Part shown: positions 21,572-34,600 of the stretch, one piece after another | Position numbering within the stretch: position 1 is the stretch's first letter | Layout: each line of letters opens with the position of its first letter | NCBI GenBank assembly: GCA_037976565.1 | Contig: CP137679.1 | Location: forward strand, 13,017,207 to 13,081,206 | DNA: 64,000 nt | Reading direction: 5' to 3' | Origin: Mesocentrotus franciscanus | Lineage: Eukaryota; Echinodermata; Echinoidea; Camarodonta; Strongylocentrotidae | The notes under the pieces: model-generated | The model's database searches: none | The model's input: only the letters and a program-made list of their open reading frames with translations | Told to the model about the DNA's origin: nothing | Translations under genes and position numbers: made by a program

Positions 21572-22616
21572 ATGGCAGAGAGAGACGAATTACCTGGTCG
21601 CATTGTGCTAATCACCAAAAATTATGCGAATATATCGGTATCAGGTCGGGCCGGGCTTGCTCGCCTCGATACGTCTTCTGCTCACCGTATCACGGGTTCG
21701 TACAATGCCGATCTCCGTGACATTCTGGAAATCAATGCTCGACTTAAGGTTCGAGTTGTTCCAATGTCTGAGGAGATCCTGTCAAAGGTTCCTGAACAAT
21801 ATCGGAGGATGGTGAAGAAAAACTGTCAAATGGAAGTGATTTTTTTCAGGAGAGACATCGAACCAGCGCCGGAAGACGGTCCGATCAACGTTGCCGAGAG
21901 GCATTTTGTACGCGAATTATCTGGACGCATTGTGCTAATCACCAAAAATTATGCGAATATTTCGGTATCAGGTCGGGACGGACTTGCTCGCCTCGATACG
22001 TCTTCTGCTCACCGTATCATGGGTTCGTACATTGCCGATCTTCGTGACATTCTGGAAAAGAATGCTCGGCTTAAGGTTCGAGTTGTTCCAATGTCTCCGG
22101 AGATCCTGGCAAAGGTTCCTCAACAATTTCGGAAGACGGTGAAGAAAAATTGTCAAATGGAAGTGATTTTTTTCATGAGAGACATTAAACCAGCACCCCA
22201 AGTAAGTCCGTTCAACGTTCCCGAGAGGCATTTTGCAGACACCGGCAGCTTCAGTGGTGTGCCACATGAAGCTGTCGGCCGGATCATCTCGGCACAACTG
22301 CATATCACACACAGGCTCAACAACATAAGCCTACAGAAGCTGCTTCCTCTCGTAAAATCACATTTCAAAGTTAAGAAAATCCCTAATATCGACCGTTATT
22401 TAGCGACAGAAGGGGATCTGGAAAGATTTATCGTCAATTGCCCTCAATATTTCACGATTACATCAAGTGTCGTGAAGCGCTGTTGCGGGTTTAACGATGA
22501 AGTTTTCAATTCAGCTATTACCCAGAAAGCCCTGGAGATACAACCTCCTAGCACTACAGGGAAGAGAAGACAGACTGCTGCTGCATCTGCTGCTAGCGAT
22601 CCTGTTGATTTCAAAG
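21572..22616 (+). CDS. EXD1-like copy 1, exon 1
   Basis: 348 codons plus one base from ATG (context GGAATATGGC) to the donor AAAG/GTAACT. It contains an in-frame 327-bp tandem duplication: the repeat starting at 21593 begins again at 21920. Copy 2 has only one unit. Both units keep [21 protein letters not shown] and [11 protein letters not shown] almost unchanged, so the duplication is recent. Confidence 0.85.
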
Positions 22617-25600
22617 GTAACTTATAATTTTTGTTTACTATTTTTACAATAGGAATATATTTCATTATACAAGGCCCCGTGCTGTATTTCTATATCTATA
22701 TCATGCTGACGTAATATCATTCTGATTTATCTTTCATAAGCCGTATACGTTTATATTATTATCACTATTATAATTATTATTATTAGGCCGCGTAGCGTGG
22801 CAGAGCATCTATTGATTTCGTCATATATCAATTTTTTCTTTCCTTTCTGTCTGTATGGATTTTGTTTGCTTAATATCTCGCAAATGACATGGTCAATGAC
22901 AATGACATTTTCATGACATGTGTCATATTTTTTTTTTTTTTTTTTATAATCTTTTGTAGTCCACTCCAAATTTTATTAAACCGAAAATGGAAATTCTTTG
23001 TGCCCAATTGATCGTGAGCCCGGCAGCCACTGAGCAGCGCCAGATCGACATTGCTCTATCCCCTTATTGTTGAACGCCAAACAAGGTAGCATCGACTCCC
23101 ATCTTTAACGTCTTTTGGTATGACGCGGCCGGGGTTCGAACCCACGACCTCCCGGTTGTGAGGCGGACGCTCTACTGACTGAGCCAACACACCGGTCTTG
23201 GTTATTGATCATAGCGAAGATTCTTTGTGTATTAATGATGCGTGACGTCATCTAGGCGCCATTTTGTTAATTCCTGTCATTGTCATTTCTTAAAGGGACT
23301 TGGTAACATCGTTCAGATGAGAGAAAATGGTGCTAAAAAGTGACTTCAATGCTAGATGTAAGATTAAAGATAACCAGAAAGTTTGAGTGAAAACAGACCA
23401 TTATTATATAACGATAACAATTGGGAAAAACTGATCTGATCGATTCCTTAATTCTCCCAACTATATTATTACAATTTCATTACATTTTTGGTGAATGTAA
23501 TTCGCAACAAAGCTATGAATTGGCTCTATATATCATTCCAGACATTTATTTTCATGGAAAAACGGTTGGGAAAATTCAAAAATGGTAGGGAGAATTTACT
23601 GTTAGAAGGTGTTGACCAGTGACGCCTTCAAAGAAAACCATAAATATCTCTGTGATTTGAGAATTTTTTCACGATTGTTTGCATGCTAGAGGGTTAGTAC
23701 AGTAAAAGGAATGTAATAAGTAACATTTCATACAAAAATTACGCATTTTTGTCATCAACCTTCAACAATGTTACCCAGTCACTTTAATGATATTTGCTAT
23801 GCATAAACTTGATGTCATGGGTACACTTTTGGTCACACCCATGTCCGTGCGCGCGTCATTGTCAAAATGCTTATTGGACCAATTTACTACAAGTTTCAGA
23901 CCTTTTTTAACATTAAAAAAAATTGCGCGCGCGGATGAAAGCGCTCACATATTTCAGTGTGCCGTCCGTACTGAATTTATTCATTCAATTTGTTTAACTT
24001 CATTTGTTGGTGCTACTATTCTTAGCAATTTGAAATCATTTAACTCTTTGCCCGCTACGTTCGGCTAGCGGAACATACAGCGGGCTGCCAACTTCGACTC
24101 AAGTCACATTTCATTCACAATACACACGGAACGCATTTAATTCTATTGTACGCACACACACACAATAGTAACGCGTGCTTCGCATTGTATACACATCACA
24201 CTTCATTGCACCGCTTTCGCAGACATTGTTTACATTGACATTTTCCGAGAAAAATTGAGTTTTTGAAACTGCTTTTGCAAATATTCTGATGAGCTAGGAT
24301 GGCCCCTATTAGGAGGAGACGGGACTTCTTCACTGCTGATCAGGTACGAGAACTTGTGATGGACCCTGTTCCAACAGCCTACTCTGATTCAGAGGAGAGC
24401 GAGACTGACTCTGACGAGGAAGATGAGCCTGGTCCCACACGTACACTTTTGCAAAGTTTTTCATTACAGTACACCAATCAAAAGTTATTGCGAGTTGAAT
24501 AAGCATAGTCCATGCAGAACCCCTCCTAAGGTGGCACCCTAAAAACAATGTGGCACAGGGGGGATTGTGTACGTGGCGGGCAAAGAGTTAAAGCCATTAT
24601 CAACCTAACCCATAGGCGGTCGTTAAACCTTAACATTGATGCACGCGCGCATAAGCAAAAATTGCCAAAAGTGGTCAAAAAGTATCTATTTTGAATCCGC
24701 TATAACTCTTCAGAATGGCTGGTGACCCCACATAATAATCATATCTGATTGATACACGTCTGTAAAAACCCAATCACACACACACGACCCCACATTTTTC
24801 GTTCATGTTCTGATAGGGTATGAATTAGAGATGTGATTTCATGTATCACGCTTGCTGTTAGAATGCTTTGACGTCAACATAGTGCCACTAAACGAAAACA
24901 ACTGAATTTGATGCGATTAGGTAATATTTGCCGTTGTTGTTTTGAATATATCTCGTCTATTCCTACTCTGATGTCTTCCATATGTTGTTAAGTTGTAGCT
25001 GAGACTTTACTCTACAGATGTACTACGATTTGATCTTTGATCAGAAGACGGGATCGTGGTCAAAATTCCGATTTAACTCTTTGCCCGCCACGTACACAAT
25101 CCCCCCTGTGCCACATTGTTTTTAGGGTGCCACCTTAGGAGGGGTTCTGCATGGACTATGCTTATTCAACTCGCAATAACTTTTGATTGGTGTACTGTAA
25201 TGAAAAACTTTGTGTAGCAATATTGTGTAGAATTAATAGTCTTGCCAATGGTATCATTTTTGTAATGTATATTATCATAAATTTTGAGATTATCAACTAT
25301 ACATTTTGTATCCAAGTTTTCGTTTAGAAGGGTATTCTATACCTCTTATATCTAATACTTTGTTATGGAGGTTTCAAAACTCAATTTTTCTCGGAAAATG
25401 TCAATGTAAACAATGTCTGCGAAAGCGGTGCAATGAAGTGTGATGTGTATACAATGCGAAGCACGCGTTACTATTGTGTGTGTGTGCGTACAATAGAATT
25501 AAATGCGTTCCGTGTGTATTGTGAATGAAATGTGACTTGAGTCGAAGTTGGCAGCCCGCTGTATGTTCCGCTAGCCGAACGTAGCGGGCAAAGAGTTAAG

Positions 25601-28600
25601 GCGAAGACTGCAAAATCTGCCATCATGGTTTCTACTTGTACGTGTTATATGAATGGATTTTTTTTGTTCTTCTTCAAAGTCCGAATTTCTTATTGACTCG
25701 GCCGATAAATGTTCCTTCTACTTGTTAGTCTTATCACTGACCCACCCAGGCCGCCGTCAGAACATGATACTTGGCTGGGTCGTAAATCTAAACTTGCAGT
25801 CTAGTCTTTGGTCTCATGGTCGGATTCGGTGAATGCCTCTTGGTTCTTACTATTCTCCATCGATACTTTACCTCTCTCACGATTCTTATCTGCATATTTT
25901 CTCCTCAAGATTCTCGACCGTCAACATCGCTTTTCTTGTTGCTCTGTACGATCCGACATGTTCGTATAATAAATGATAAGTACTTTATCTTCATGAACGA
26001 CGTGTTATTTTGTTGTTTTTCGCCTACTCATGTCATTAATTTAATAGCAACAGGGTTGTACCGAACAATAGTACAATCATTTCTACTGTTTCTATATCCT
26101 TGATTACTAAACGAGCTTGTACATAGACGTGTTATATGAGTCGAGGGTGGAATTTATGCAGATCACCTAATTCGTCTTCGTGACTAATTCAATGTCAAGT
26201 TCTACCAAGTTTTCTATTTATTTAATTAATTAATTGAATTTCTTATCTATCAATTTACATTCACCTTTGTTGTAGCGATAATAGATTGCTGTTTTTTGAC
26301 AGACAGTTTGTGATATCTGAACAGACTTAAGGCCTGATATTTCATGGCTTATTTCCAAGACTTAAATAGAGAGTATGAAACAAAAATTGCACTCATCTTA
26401 TTCAATGAATACGACTATAGTAACTATTAGGTTTTTACTCTCCGATGTGCATTTATGCGTTACAAGTCTTCTACCCCAAACCCACCACAAAGAGACATAA
26501 ATTATAACATGATTGAAGTTCACATTTTATGGCAGCAGTTCATTCAAATCTCCCGAACACCCACCAACATGATCTGTCAAACAAGGCTTTGTCATCATAA
26601 TAAGAATAGCCGTTAGCGTGTGGCGGTGAGCTATCAAAGACCTCTAGCTCTCTATTATGGAGCATAATCATGACAATGGGTATTGCCAAATAATATTATC
26701 TCTCTTAAGAGATCTACTGTCCCATGACAGGGAAAAATGTACGTGCTTGCATGTATGTCAGTATATTATTCTTATTGGATTTGAGTGACATCATCACAAA
26801 AGAGGAATGAGGTTACTTGATGCTTAATTCATCAGGGGGATCATTAGGAAATACATTTTAATAAGCTCCCCTTCTCCTGTTTGATAATGAGATTTCATGT
26901 TTTCCTTTTTTGTAATCCACATTATCCATATTATTACTAGTGTTGCTATTATCATCATAACTACTGTTGCTGTTCGCGACAGGCCTATTTATATAACAAA
27001 GATACACCATGTAAAGTACGTGTGATTTCTATGTTGTTCAGAATAATATAACCCAATAATGAAGGAATTCCATAATGAATTCTCTCTTACTTGTTTTTTT
27101 CTGCTGTCATTTCAATGCGAAAATACATTATCAGGTAATATAGGCCTGAAAAAAAATTAGCGTTGGGCAATTTTGATAGCCCTGTCCATCACCATCACGG
27201 AGGCGTGATTGCTCAGTGGTAGAGCAGTGGTTTGGTAACCGGGAGGTCCCTGGTTCGAAACCAAGTCGAGGCGCTACTTGCCCTTTTGTAAGGCATTAAT
27301 TCTAATTACCAAGCCCTTTGGAAAGCACTTAAAGCTGTCGGTCCCCTGGCTGCTTATTTACAAGCACACGCATGCTTTCTTAGCAGTCAGGTACAACAAG
27401 CATTAACCCAACAACCTTTAGAAATATGCGAACATTGTATGCTGTATTACATAATCAATCCAAACATGATTTTGTTGGGATATATACAATAGGATATTAA
27501 AATTGCCATTAAGTTGATTTTTTCGAAAGTCTTTGCGATAATTCTGCCAGTAAACTTCCGTTGTTTACACAATGTTTTAATTTTTTTTTTTATTTAAGAA
27601 AATTAGAGTCAGATAAGTGCCAATGTGTATTGTATCACACTCAACTTTTGTTGTTGATGTTTTATCATTTCGATTATGCACATCAGTTTTCAAAGAATTG
27701 AACACTTCCAAGTTAATGTATTTTGTTAAAGGTGGGATACGTCACCGGATCGTGGTGGAGTCTGGGTTCGCGGTTCGAGTACCGCTGCTGCAATGATGTC
27801 CTTTGACAAGACATTAATCTACATTTGCCACTCGCCACCCAGGTGTAGTTAATAGGTACCTGGTATGAATGTAGTAATTGAATGCTTTTAGCGCCTTATA
27901 ACTAAGGCACCTGGATTAAAGCCAGGGTAATGTAGGCCCCTTGAGCTTCCCCTGGGATAAATACGTGCGCAGGAGACGACTGGATTGCTCTGTTCAGATC
28001 CAATGATAATGGCTCAATTCTTCTTAGAGGTCCATAGTTATTCTTTGTGGTCCAAAAATTTGAACCTACTGATAATAGAAAAGACACTCTTGTAAAGTTT
28101 GTATATATCAGTGCAGTAGCATATTTAAAATCATGATAAACAGGGAGCGGTGGAATCTCCCCATGCATATCTGACATTTAGATTACATATCACCACACGA
28201 ATCTCATGCACAAACAGTTTTTTTTCTCAGCTGGGGGATTTGGATTTTAGTTGTATAATAATAAAACGAAGATGTTTATGTTTTATTTGCACTTCATCTT
28301 ATGTGTGCGCTTTCTGTTGTGCTCTCTCTCTGTCTCTCTCCTTTCCTTTCTCTCTCTCTCTCTCTCTTTATCTATTATAGCAAATGAGTTCATTACCGCC
28401 CGATTTGTTTGTCTAGATCAGGCCTTGCTTCGTAAAACTTTGCTTTAAATCTCAGTGCGCTCATTGCCAATCAAATCAATAATTTTGTGGAATATGTTTC
28501 TCTCCAAATTTTGAAAGAGAGCAAATATACGATGGCAGTGACCTCTCTCGCAACAAAAGTGACTTGTAAAAGAATTGTGGATTAAGTTGACTCTGTGTTT

Positions 28601-31600
28601 TTAGGACATCGGCCGCGTAGTGTAGCAAATCTCCTACTGAGTGTAGTATTTCATCTTTCTGTCTCACTCTATCTCTCGATCTGTCGATCTCACTACCATA
28701 CAACTTTCTTGCTCTTTTCTTTGCTTTCGCCGACATACAAACATCTGACCACAAGTCCTCTGGTTAGGATTAACGCTCCTTCTACTTGTTATACTTATCA
28801 CCGACACACCCAAGCTGCCGTCTGAACGTGATGCATGTACTTGGCTGGGGCGTAAATCTAAACACGCAGTCTAGCCTTTTTGTCCTATTGTCAGATTCGG
28901 TGAATGCCTCTTGGTTCTTACTAATCTCGATACTTAATGGGGCGTTCCCACTATCACGATCGGCGCCACGATTGAAATTGTGGTCTTAATCGTGATGTAA
29001 TCGTGGTGATCCTATCAGATATTATCAGATCTTGAGGTCAGTCGTGGCAATCGTGTTGATCGTAGGAAATTTTTGGACGGTTCAAAAATTTCTACGATCA
29101 ACACGATTAATTGTCAATCGTGATCATCGCATCAGATCGTATTGGATCGTAATAAAACGCAACATATCGCATCTAATCGTGCTTCCTAATCGTGGTGATC
29201 GGGATCAACCTTAGAAAAGACAAACACCACGCTCTGTTGAGATGTGTTGCGATCTGCCACGACCTGTGACGCTCTGTCGGGTACCATTGCTCACGACCTG
29301 ACACGAACGACTCAAGAGCAGATACAAGATGATACGAGTAGATGCGAGTAAATGCGAGTAGATACGAGAAGTCACGCTTTACACGGACGTTTACGATCTG
29401 TTACGAGTTCTCGCGCCCAGTATATTTACACTTTCTCTCCTTCCCTCTCTCTCTCTCTCTTTTTTAAATCATATATCTCTCTCTCTCTCTCTCTCTTTCT
29501 CTCTCAACCATTTGTTTCTCATTCACTATCATTCTCTTTATTGTCCTTAATCATAATAACTCCTTTTCCTTCACTCTATCAGCTTCTTCAACCTCACACT
29601 CTCTCCCTCTTGTTGTTAATATTCCTTCTCCCCTCTCTCCTCTCTCTCTCTCTCTCTCTCTTATCAATCATGGAAGGTAATGTAAACATATATACCATTA
29701 ATTTGCAGACTTGAAATAGAAAGTTGTGTCCATACAATCAGAAGATGATAGATACCAACTTTATATATTTCGATAACATTATAGACAGATATATACATAC
29801 AGGTGTGACAATTTTGCAGTGTGTAAACTATAGTGCCATACTATTAAGTATAAGGTAAAAATAGCTTTTGTTCAGGTAACTGCTATTTAAACATCTTTTA
29901 AAATGTATTACATTATAGTTGATCTTTCACATGGAAGTTTTTTGTTGTTCTTGCACAGACATGGACAATGAAAGAGTTAAAATTCTCTCCCTTTTCTTTA
30001 TCCATAAATATATGTCAACTATATTTAACAACTTTGCTGTAATTAACCTAAAATGAGTTTCCACTGCTCTAAAACATTGACTTAGAATAGTAAAAATAGA
30101 AAGAAAATCATGCATCTTCAATATCAATTTCCTGAATTTTTCAAAAATAAAAATAAAAATATCAAATATCATCCTCTCCACCTTCCGCGTCATGCAGCCT
30201 GGCCATCCTTTCCTGCCATGCGACCGCACCTTGTGGTGAGTTGAAGAAGGCCTTTAGGAGTTCCTTGTGATGATTTGCATCTGCTGTAGCTGAGTTGCGA
30301 GGTACAGAAGGTTGATTCACATCTAGCCAGTCCACATGGTCCCTCCATGCTCCTGGGATGACATTCTGGTTTTCCGCCTCAACCATATCATTCACATTAG
30401 ACACCTGAATCTATTGGCCAGGATACCGAAGGCATTTTTCACCACTCTTCTCCCCCTTGAGAGTCTGTAGTTGAAAATCCTCTCCTCCCTGGCCATCACT
30501 CTTCTTCCGTATGGCTTCATGGGGTAGTTCCTGAGTGCGAAGGCGTCATCCCCCAAGATGAAGAAGGGCATGTCTTGGAGGTCATCAGGGCTTGCAGTCA
30601 AAGGGCAGGGTGGGGTGAGTCCTAGGGCTTCCTCTTCCAGGCCATTGAACAGCTCAGAGTCGCCAAATATCTGATCATCTGACATGTGTCCTTTTCCACC
30701 AAGCTCGATCCACACAAAGTTGTAATCTGCATCCACCAGAGCTAGGAGTGGTATCGAAAAGAAGCCCTTGTAATTGTAGTACAGGCTTCAAGTGTGGGGT
30801 GGCTTCTTGATAGCAATGTGTTTGCCATCCAGGGCCCCAATGGCATGGGGTATGTTCCATCTCTGCTCAAACTGGTTAGCTACGGCTGTCCAGGCTTCAG
30901 GGGTGACAGGTAGGCTAAAACCTCATTTTGTACGCTTGCACAATTGCCTGGCACACTTCTGGAACCATCTCTGAGATGCTGGACACTCCACACCTAAATG
31001 CATACGCAAGGAACCGATAGTTGTCCAGTGGCAAGGTGCCTCAGTGTCACTGGCAGTTTCAGTCCAGTTGAGAGGGGTTGCCTGAAACTGGTGCGTCCTC
31101 TCGATTGCTGGGGCACCCCTGCAAGACTTCATCGAAGAGCTGTAGTGTTAATCTTGTGTAGTTTTGGAACACTATTGGATCTTCCAGCCTCAATTTGGTG
31201 TCTAGGAGGCTGGAGAACTGGCCAACTGTTGTCTCGTCTCCTCTGTGAGCCATGGTTGCACCCAGAACTGCCTGACTGCAGCGTTCCTGTACTTACGTGA
31301 TTGGGGCTGTGGCTGGTCTGTACCGTCTGGCTGCTGCTCGTCTTCTTCCTCTCTGGCGATAATAATATAAGCATACAGTAATACTGCAAATGTCACGTTG
31401 TCATCATCCTCAACTCCTGTCATCATCAATGGTTGTGGGTTGTAGTGATCACTTTGTAGAAGTTCAAGAAACAATGAAGTCCATGGTCAGTCGGCCTGTA
31501 TATATATCCGTCGGGGTCCAATCGTAGCTCAAATCCTGATCACTCTCGACCCTTATCGTGAAAGACATCGCAACCACAACCGTATACTGTCGCAACAGAG

Positions 31601-34600
31601 CGCATCGGTTCGTGATGAACGTATCGGAAGGTATTCGAACGTATCTACACGTACCCGATCGTCCCAAATCGGGGACCCCGATCGTGATGATCGTGTCACA
31701 TCGAGATCCAATCGTGGACTCAATCGGGACAATCATATCGGAACGTATATGATCGTATCTGAACGGGAGACCAGATCGTGTCACCTGAAATTGACCAATC
31801 GTGACCATATCGCAACCAAGCGCACCAAATCGTACCATAACGTATCGACTCGCATCACCTCGTATCCAAACCTAGCAATTCAGAGAATTTCCACGATCAG
31901 CTACGAATGGCCAATCGTGGGGTTCGTAACGGATCGCACGACAGTGGGAACGCCCCATAATATTTCTTACCATTCTCATCTGCACATTTTCTCCTCACGA
32001 TTCTCGACCGTCAACATCGCTTAATGCTGCTCTGTACGATCCGAAATATTTGTATGATAAATAATCAGAACTTTAACTTTATGAACGACGTGTTATTTGT
32101 TGTTTGTTCGCCTACTCCTGTCATTAATTTAATGGTAACAGGGTTGCTCAGAACAATAGTCAGCACAATCATTTACACTGTTTCTATATCCTTGATTACT
32201 AAACGAGCTTGTACATAGGCGTGCTATATAAGTGGACGGTGGAATTTGTTTAAAGACCAAATCTCCCATTGACTTTCTACATGTGTTATGTCTCGATCAA
32301 AGCGGCAGATCAACTAATTCGTCTCCGTGACGAATTCTATGTCTAGTTATCATTATTATCATTATCTTAATTTTTATTATCATTATAATTGTTATTTTTA
32401 TTTTCATCATAATTATCATTATTATTATTGTCATCAATATCATCATCACCATCATTATTCATACCATCAAAGTATTATAATATTCTTATTTTTATACTCA
32501 TTACTATTACTTCTACTACTACTCTTATCATTAGTGTTCATACAAAACTTATAATTTTATTACCTGTAGATGTGCTCAGTCAAACCCAAATCATCGATTC
32601 TTTGGAGGACTGTAAACGAGTTCTTGATCCGATCATTGTTAAGTCTAGAAGAGAGACTGTGGTCATCGGACTCGATTGTGAAGGTGTACTGCTAGGTAAG
32701 TGAATTAATCCTGGTTGTGAATCAGTGATATTTTGAAAAAGAGAAGTTTGACATGGACACAAGTTGCTCGTTACAGATGATGCGTCATTTTTTGACGTAC
32801 AGCTGCGTCAGCGACTGGCTTGGTATTTGACGGGCCACATATGGAAACGTTTGCTTTGATTTGTCTCATAAAAGAAGTTGACCATGCATGCATAACTAAC
32901 TTTCACACAGTGTTGAGTGTATGGGTCACGGGCCACTGGCTTCATCGGGCAGGTAGTTCCATTATGTGAATGGGTAAATATATTTATTAGCCGCTCACCC
33001 CAAAGCCGCCTGACCACAATGAAACGAGTGAGGACTTGCGAGAGCGGCCAAAGTGCAATTGAAACTCGCTATTTTGCTCTTCTCCAACGCAAAAAAGACG
33101 ACAATGTGCTGGATAACTATGTTTTTTCCGACAAAAGTTCAGAGAAAGTGCTTATTTTTATTTTATTTTTTATATATTATACTTTTTGAAAGGTTACCCA
33201 AGTGACTCCCGGGCACCCCAATGCTGGAAAGAAACGCGCTTTTTAGAAAACTTGTTCTCATGCAAAAATGTTTTTTTGTTCTATACACGCAAGTCAGATT
33301 GGGCGGATGATACAACGTTTCCATATGGTGACAGTGATATCGTAAAAAGAAGTGAATGCTAAATGATCGCCATCATTGCTTTGAGCAATAGGGTCAGAGA
33401 GAAAACCGAACTTAAGAGCAAACAACTCTAAACCTGCTAGAATAAAGCAGAAAAGCAGACTGGTAAAAGCGTGGATGAAATCGGACAAAAAAAATAAGAC
33501 TGTTATAAATTTTTGAAAATTGTAATCACTTAACGTATCATGCGGATGGGCAATTTGAAATTGGCTGAATTAGTTATGTGACTGTAATGTAGTGCCGGAC
33601 GAATTTCCCATTTGTTTACACACACAAAATGACCAAGGTGTCTAAAACTACCTTCATAGCAATTTTAGGCCCTAAAAGGGCACTAGAAATATCATGAATA
33701 AGAATAAGAGAAATAACCATGCACTTTGAAGGCATTTGCGGTCTTAAACTAGAACTCAACTGTCCCTTTAAGAACAAAATTGTACAGAAAATCGTCAAAT
33801 TATACAAATGAGAAAAGGTGCTTACACTGTGATGAAGTTTTAGTTCTGCTTTCATACAAATTAACTTATTACAAACGTTGGATTGCCTTAAACAGATCAC
33901 CAAATCTAATTAATATATGATGAAACGTATCTGTGTCTAGCCGTGGTATTGGGTTCGTTACTTATCGATGTTACTGATCATATTAGCTTGAAATATTAGC
34001 ATGAAGTCCGCTGTGCCGAAGTTTTCCATGCAGGTATAGGCGTACTAGGTATATTTAGTCGGTTAAAGGCCACCTTGCAAGCAAAAGAGGATGAGTTCTC
34101 GGCACACACCCTTTCGGTACAAAATATATCTGCTTACTGGCAGGAGTGGAGAGAAAATTTCAAAGATTAGGCCTATAATTTAAACAAACTTGTTTTCTTA
34201 ATGTAATGAATCATTTGTGGACAAAAGATATAGATCTGGAGCTTGCTGGAGGTGCTATCCGCCCTCATGATGACTACTGCATGCAACACTGTTTGCTAAG
34301 AAGTTTGAATGTTAAGAACAGCTCAAGGGTCCGTCACAAATATATTTTGCCTGCGTTACGGTTGTATAGCAGGCAAATATTGTTTGTCTCGTTAATATAT
34401 GCATACTTAGGTTTGGCAAGGGTTGCTGTTTAATGCCTTAATCGCACCACCGATACCAGGGGGGGGTTTCATCAAGCCTTAAATTTGATCTTAAAATTGA
34501 TCGGATCAATTTAAGGGCCTGGGCCTCGGGTCATGGCAGGATGTGACGTCCCCTTGAGCCTATAGAAACAGCTCTGCCTCTCATAGCAGTCAATATATCT

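Larger units (their letters stand above)
28938..31957 (-). mobile_element. PIF/Harbinger-type DNA transposon, 3.0 kb
   Basis: TIRs TGGGGCGTTCCCACT at the left and its inverse at the right, each bordered by TAA (28935-28937 and 31958-31960), the 3-bp target duplication of Harbinger elements. Subterminal zones (28970-29215 and 31640-31940) are packed with GATCGTG/CGATTG motifs and include a long hairpin. The interior holds a broken transposase on the minus strand and CT-rich tracts. A separate myb-like gene, usual for the superfamily, was not found. Confidence 0.9.

Noticed and set aside
23122..23196. Functional tRNA gene on the minus strand
   Set aside because: tRNA-like boxes only; the flanks match a SINE and the locus is absent from the sister block.
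27197..27275. Functional tRNA gene
   Set aside because: A and B boxes are good, but the acceptor arms do not pair and a SINE body follows.
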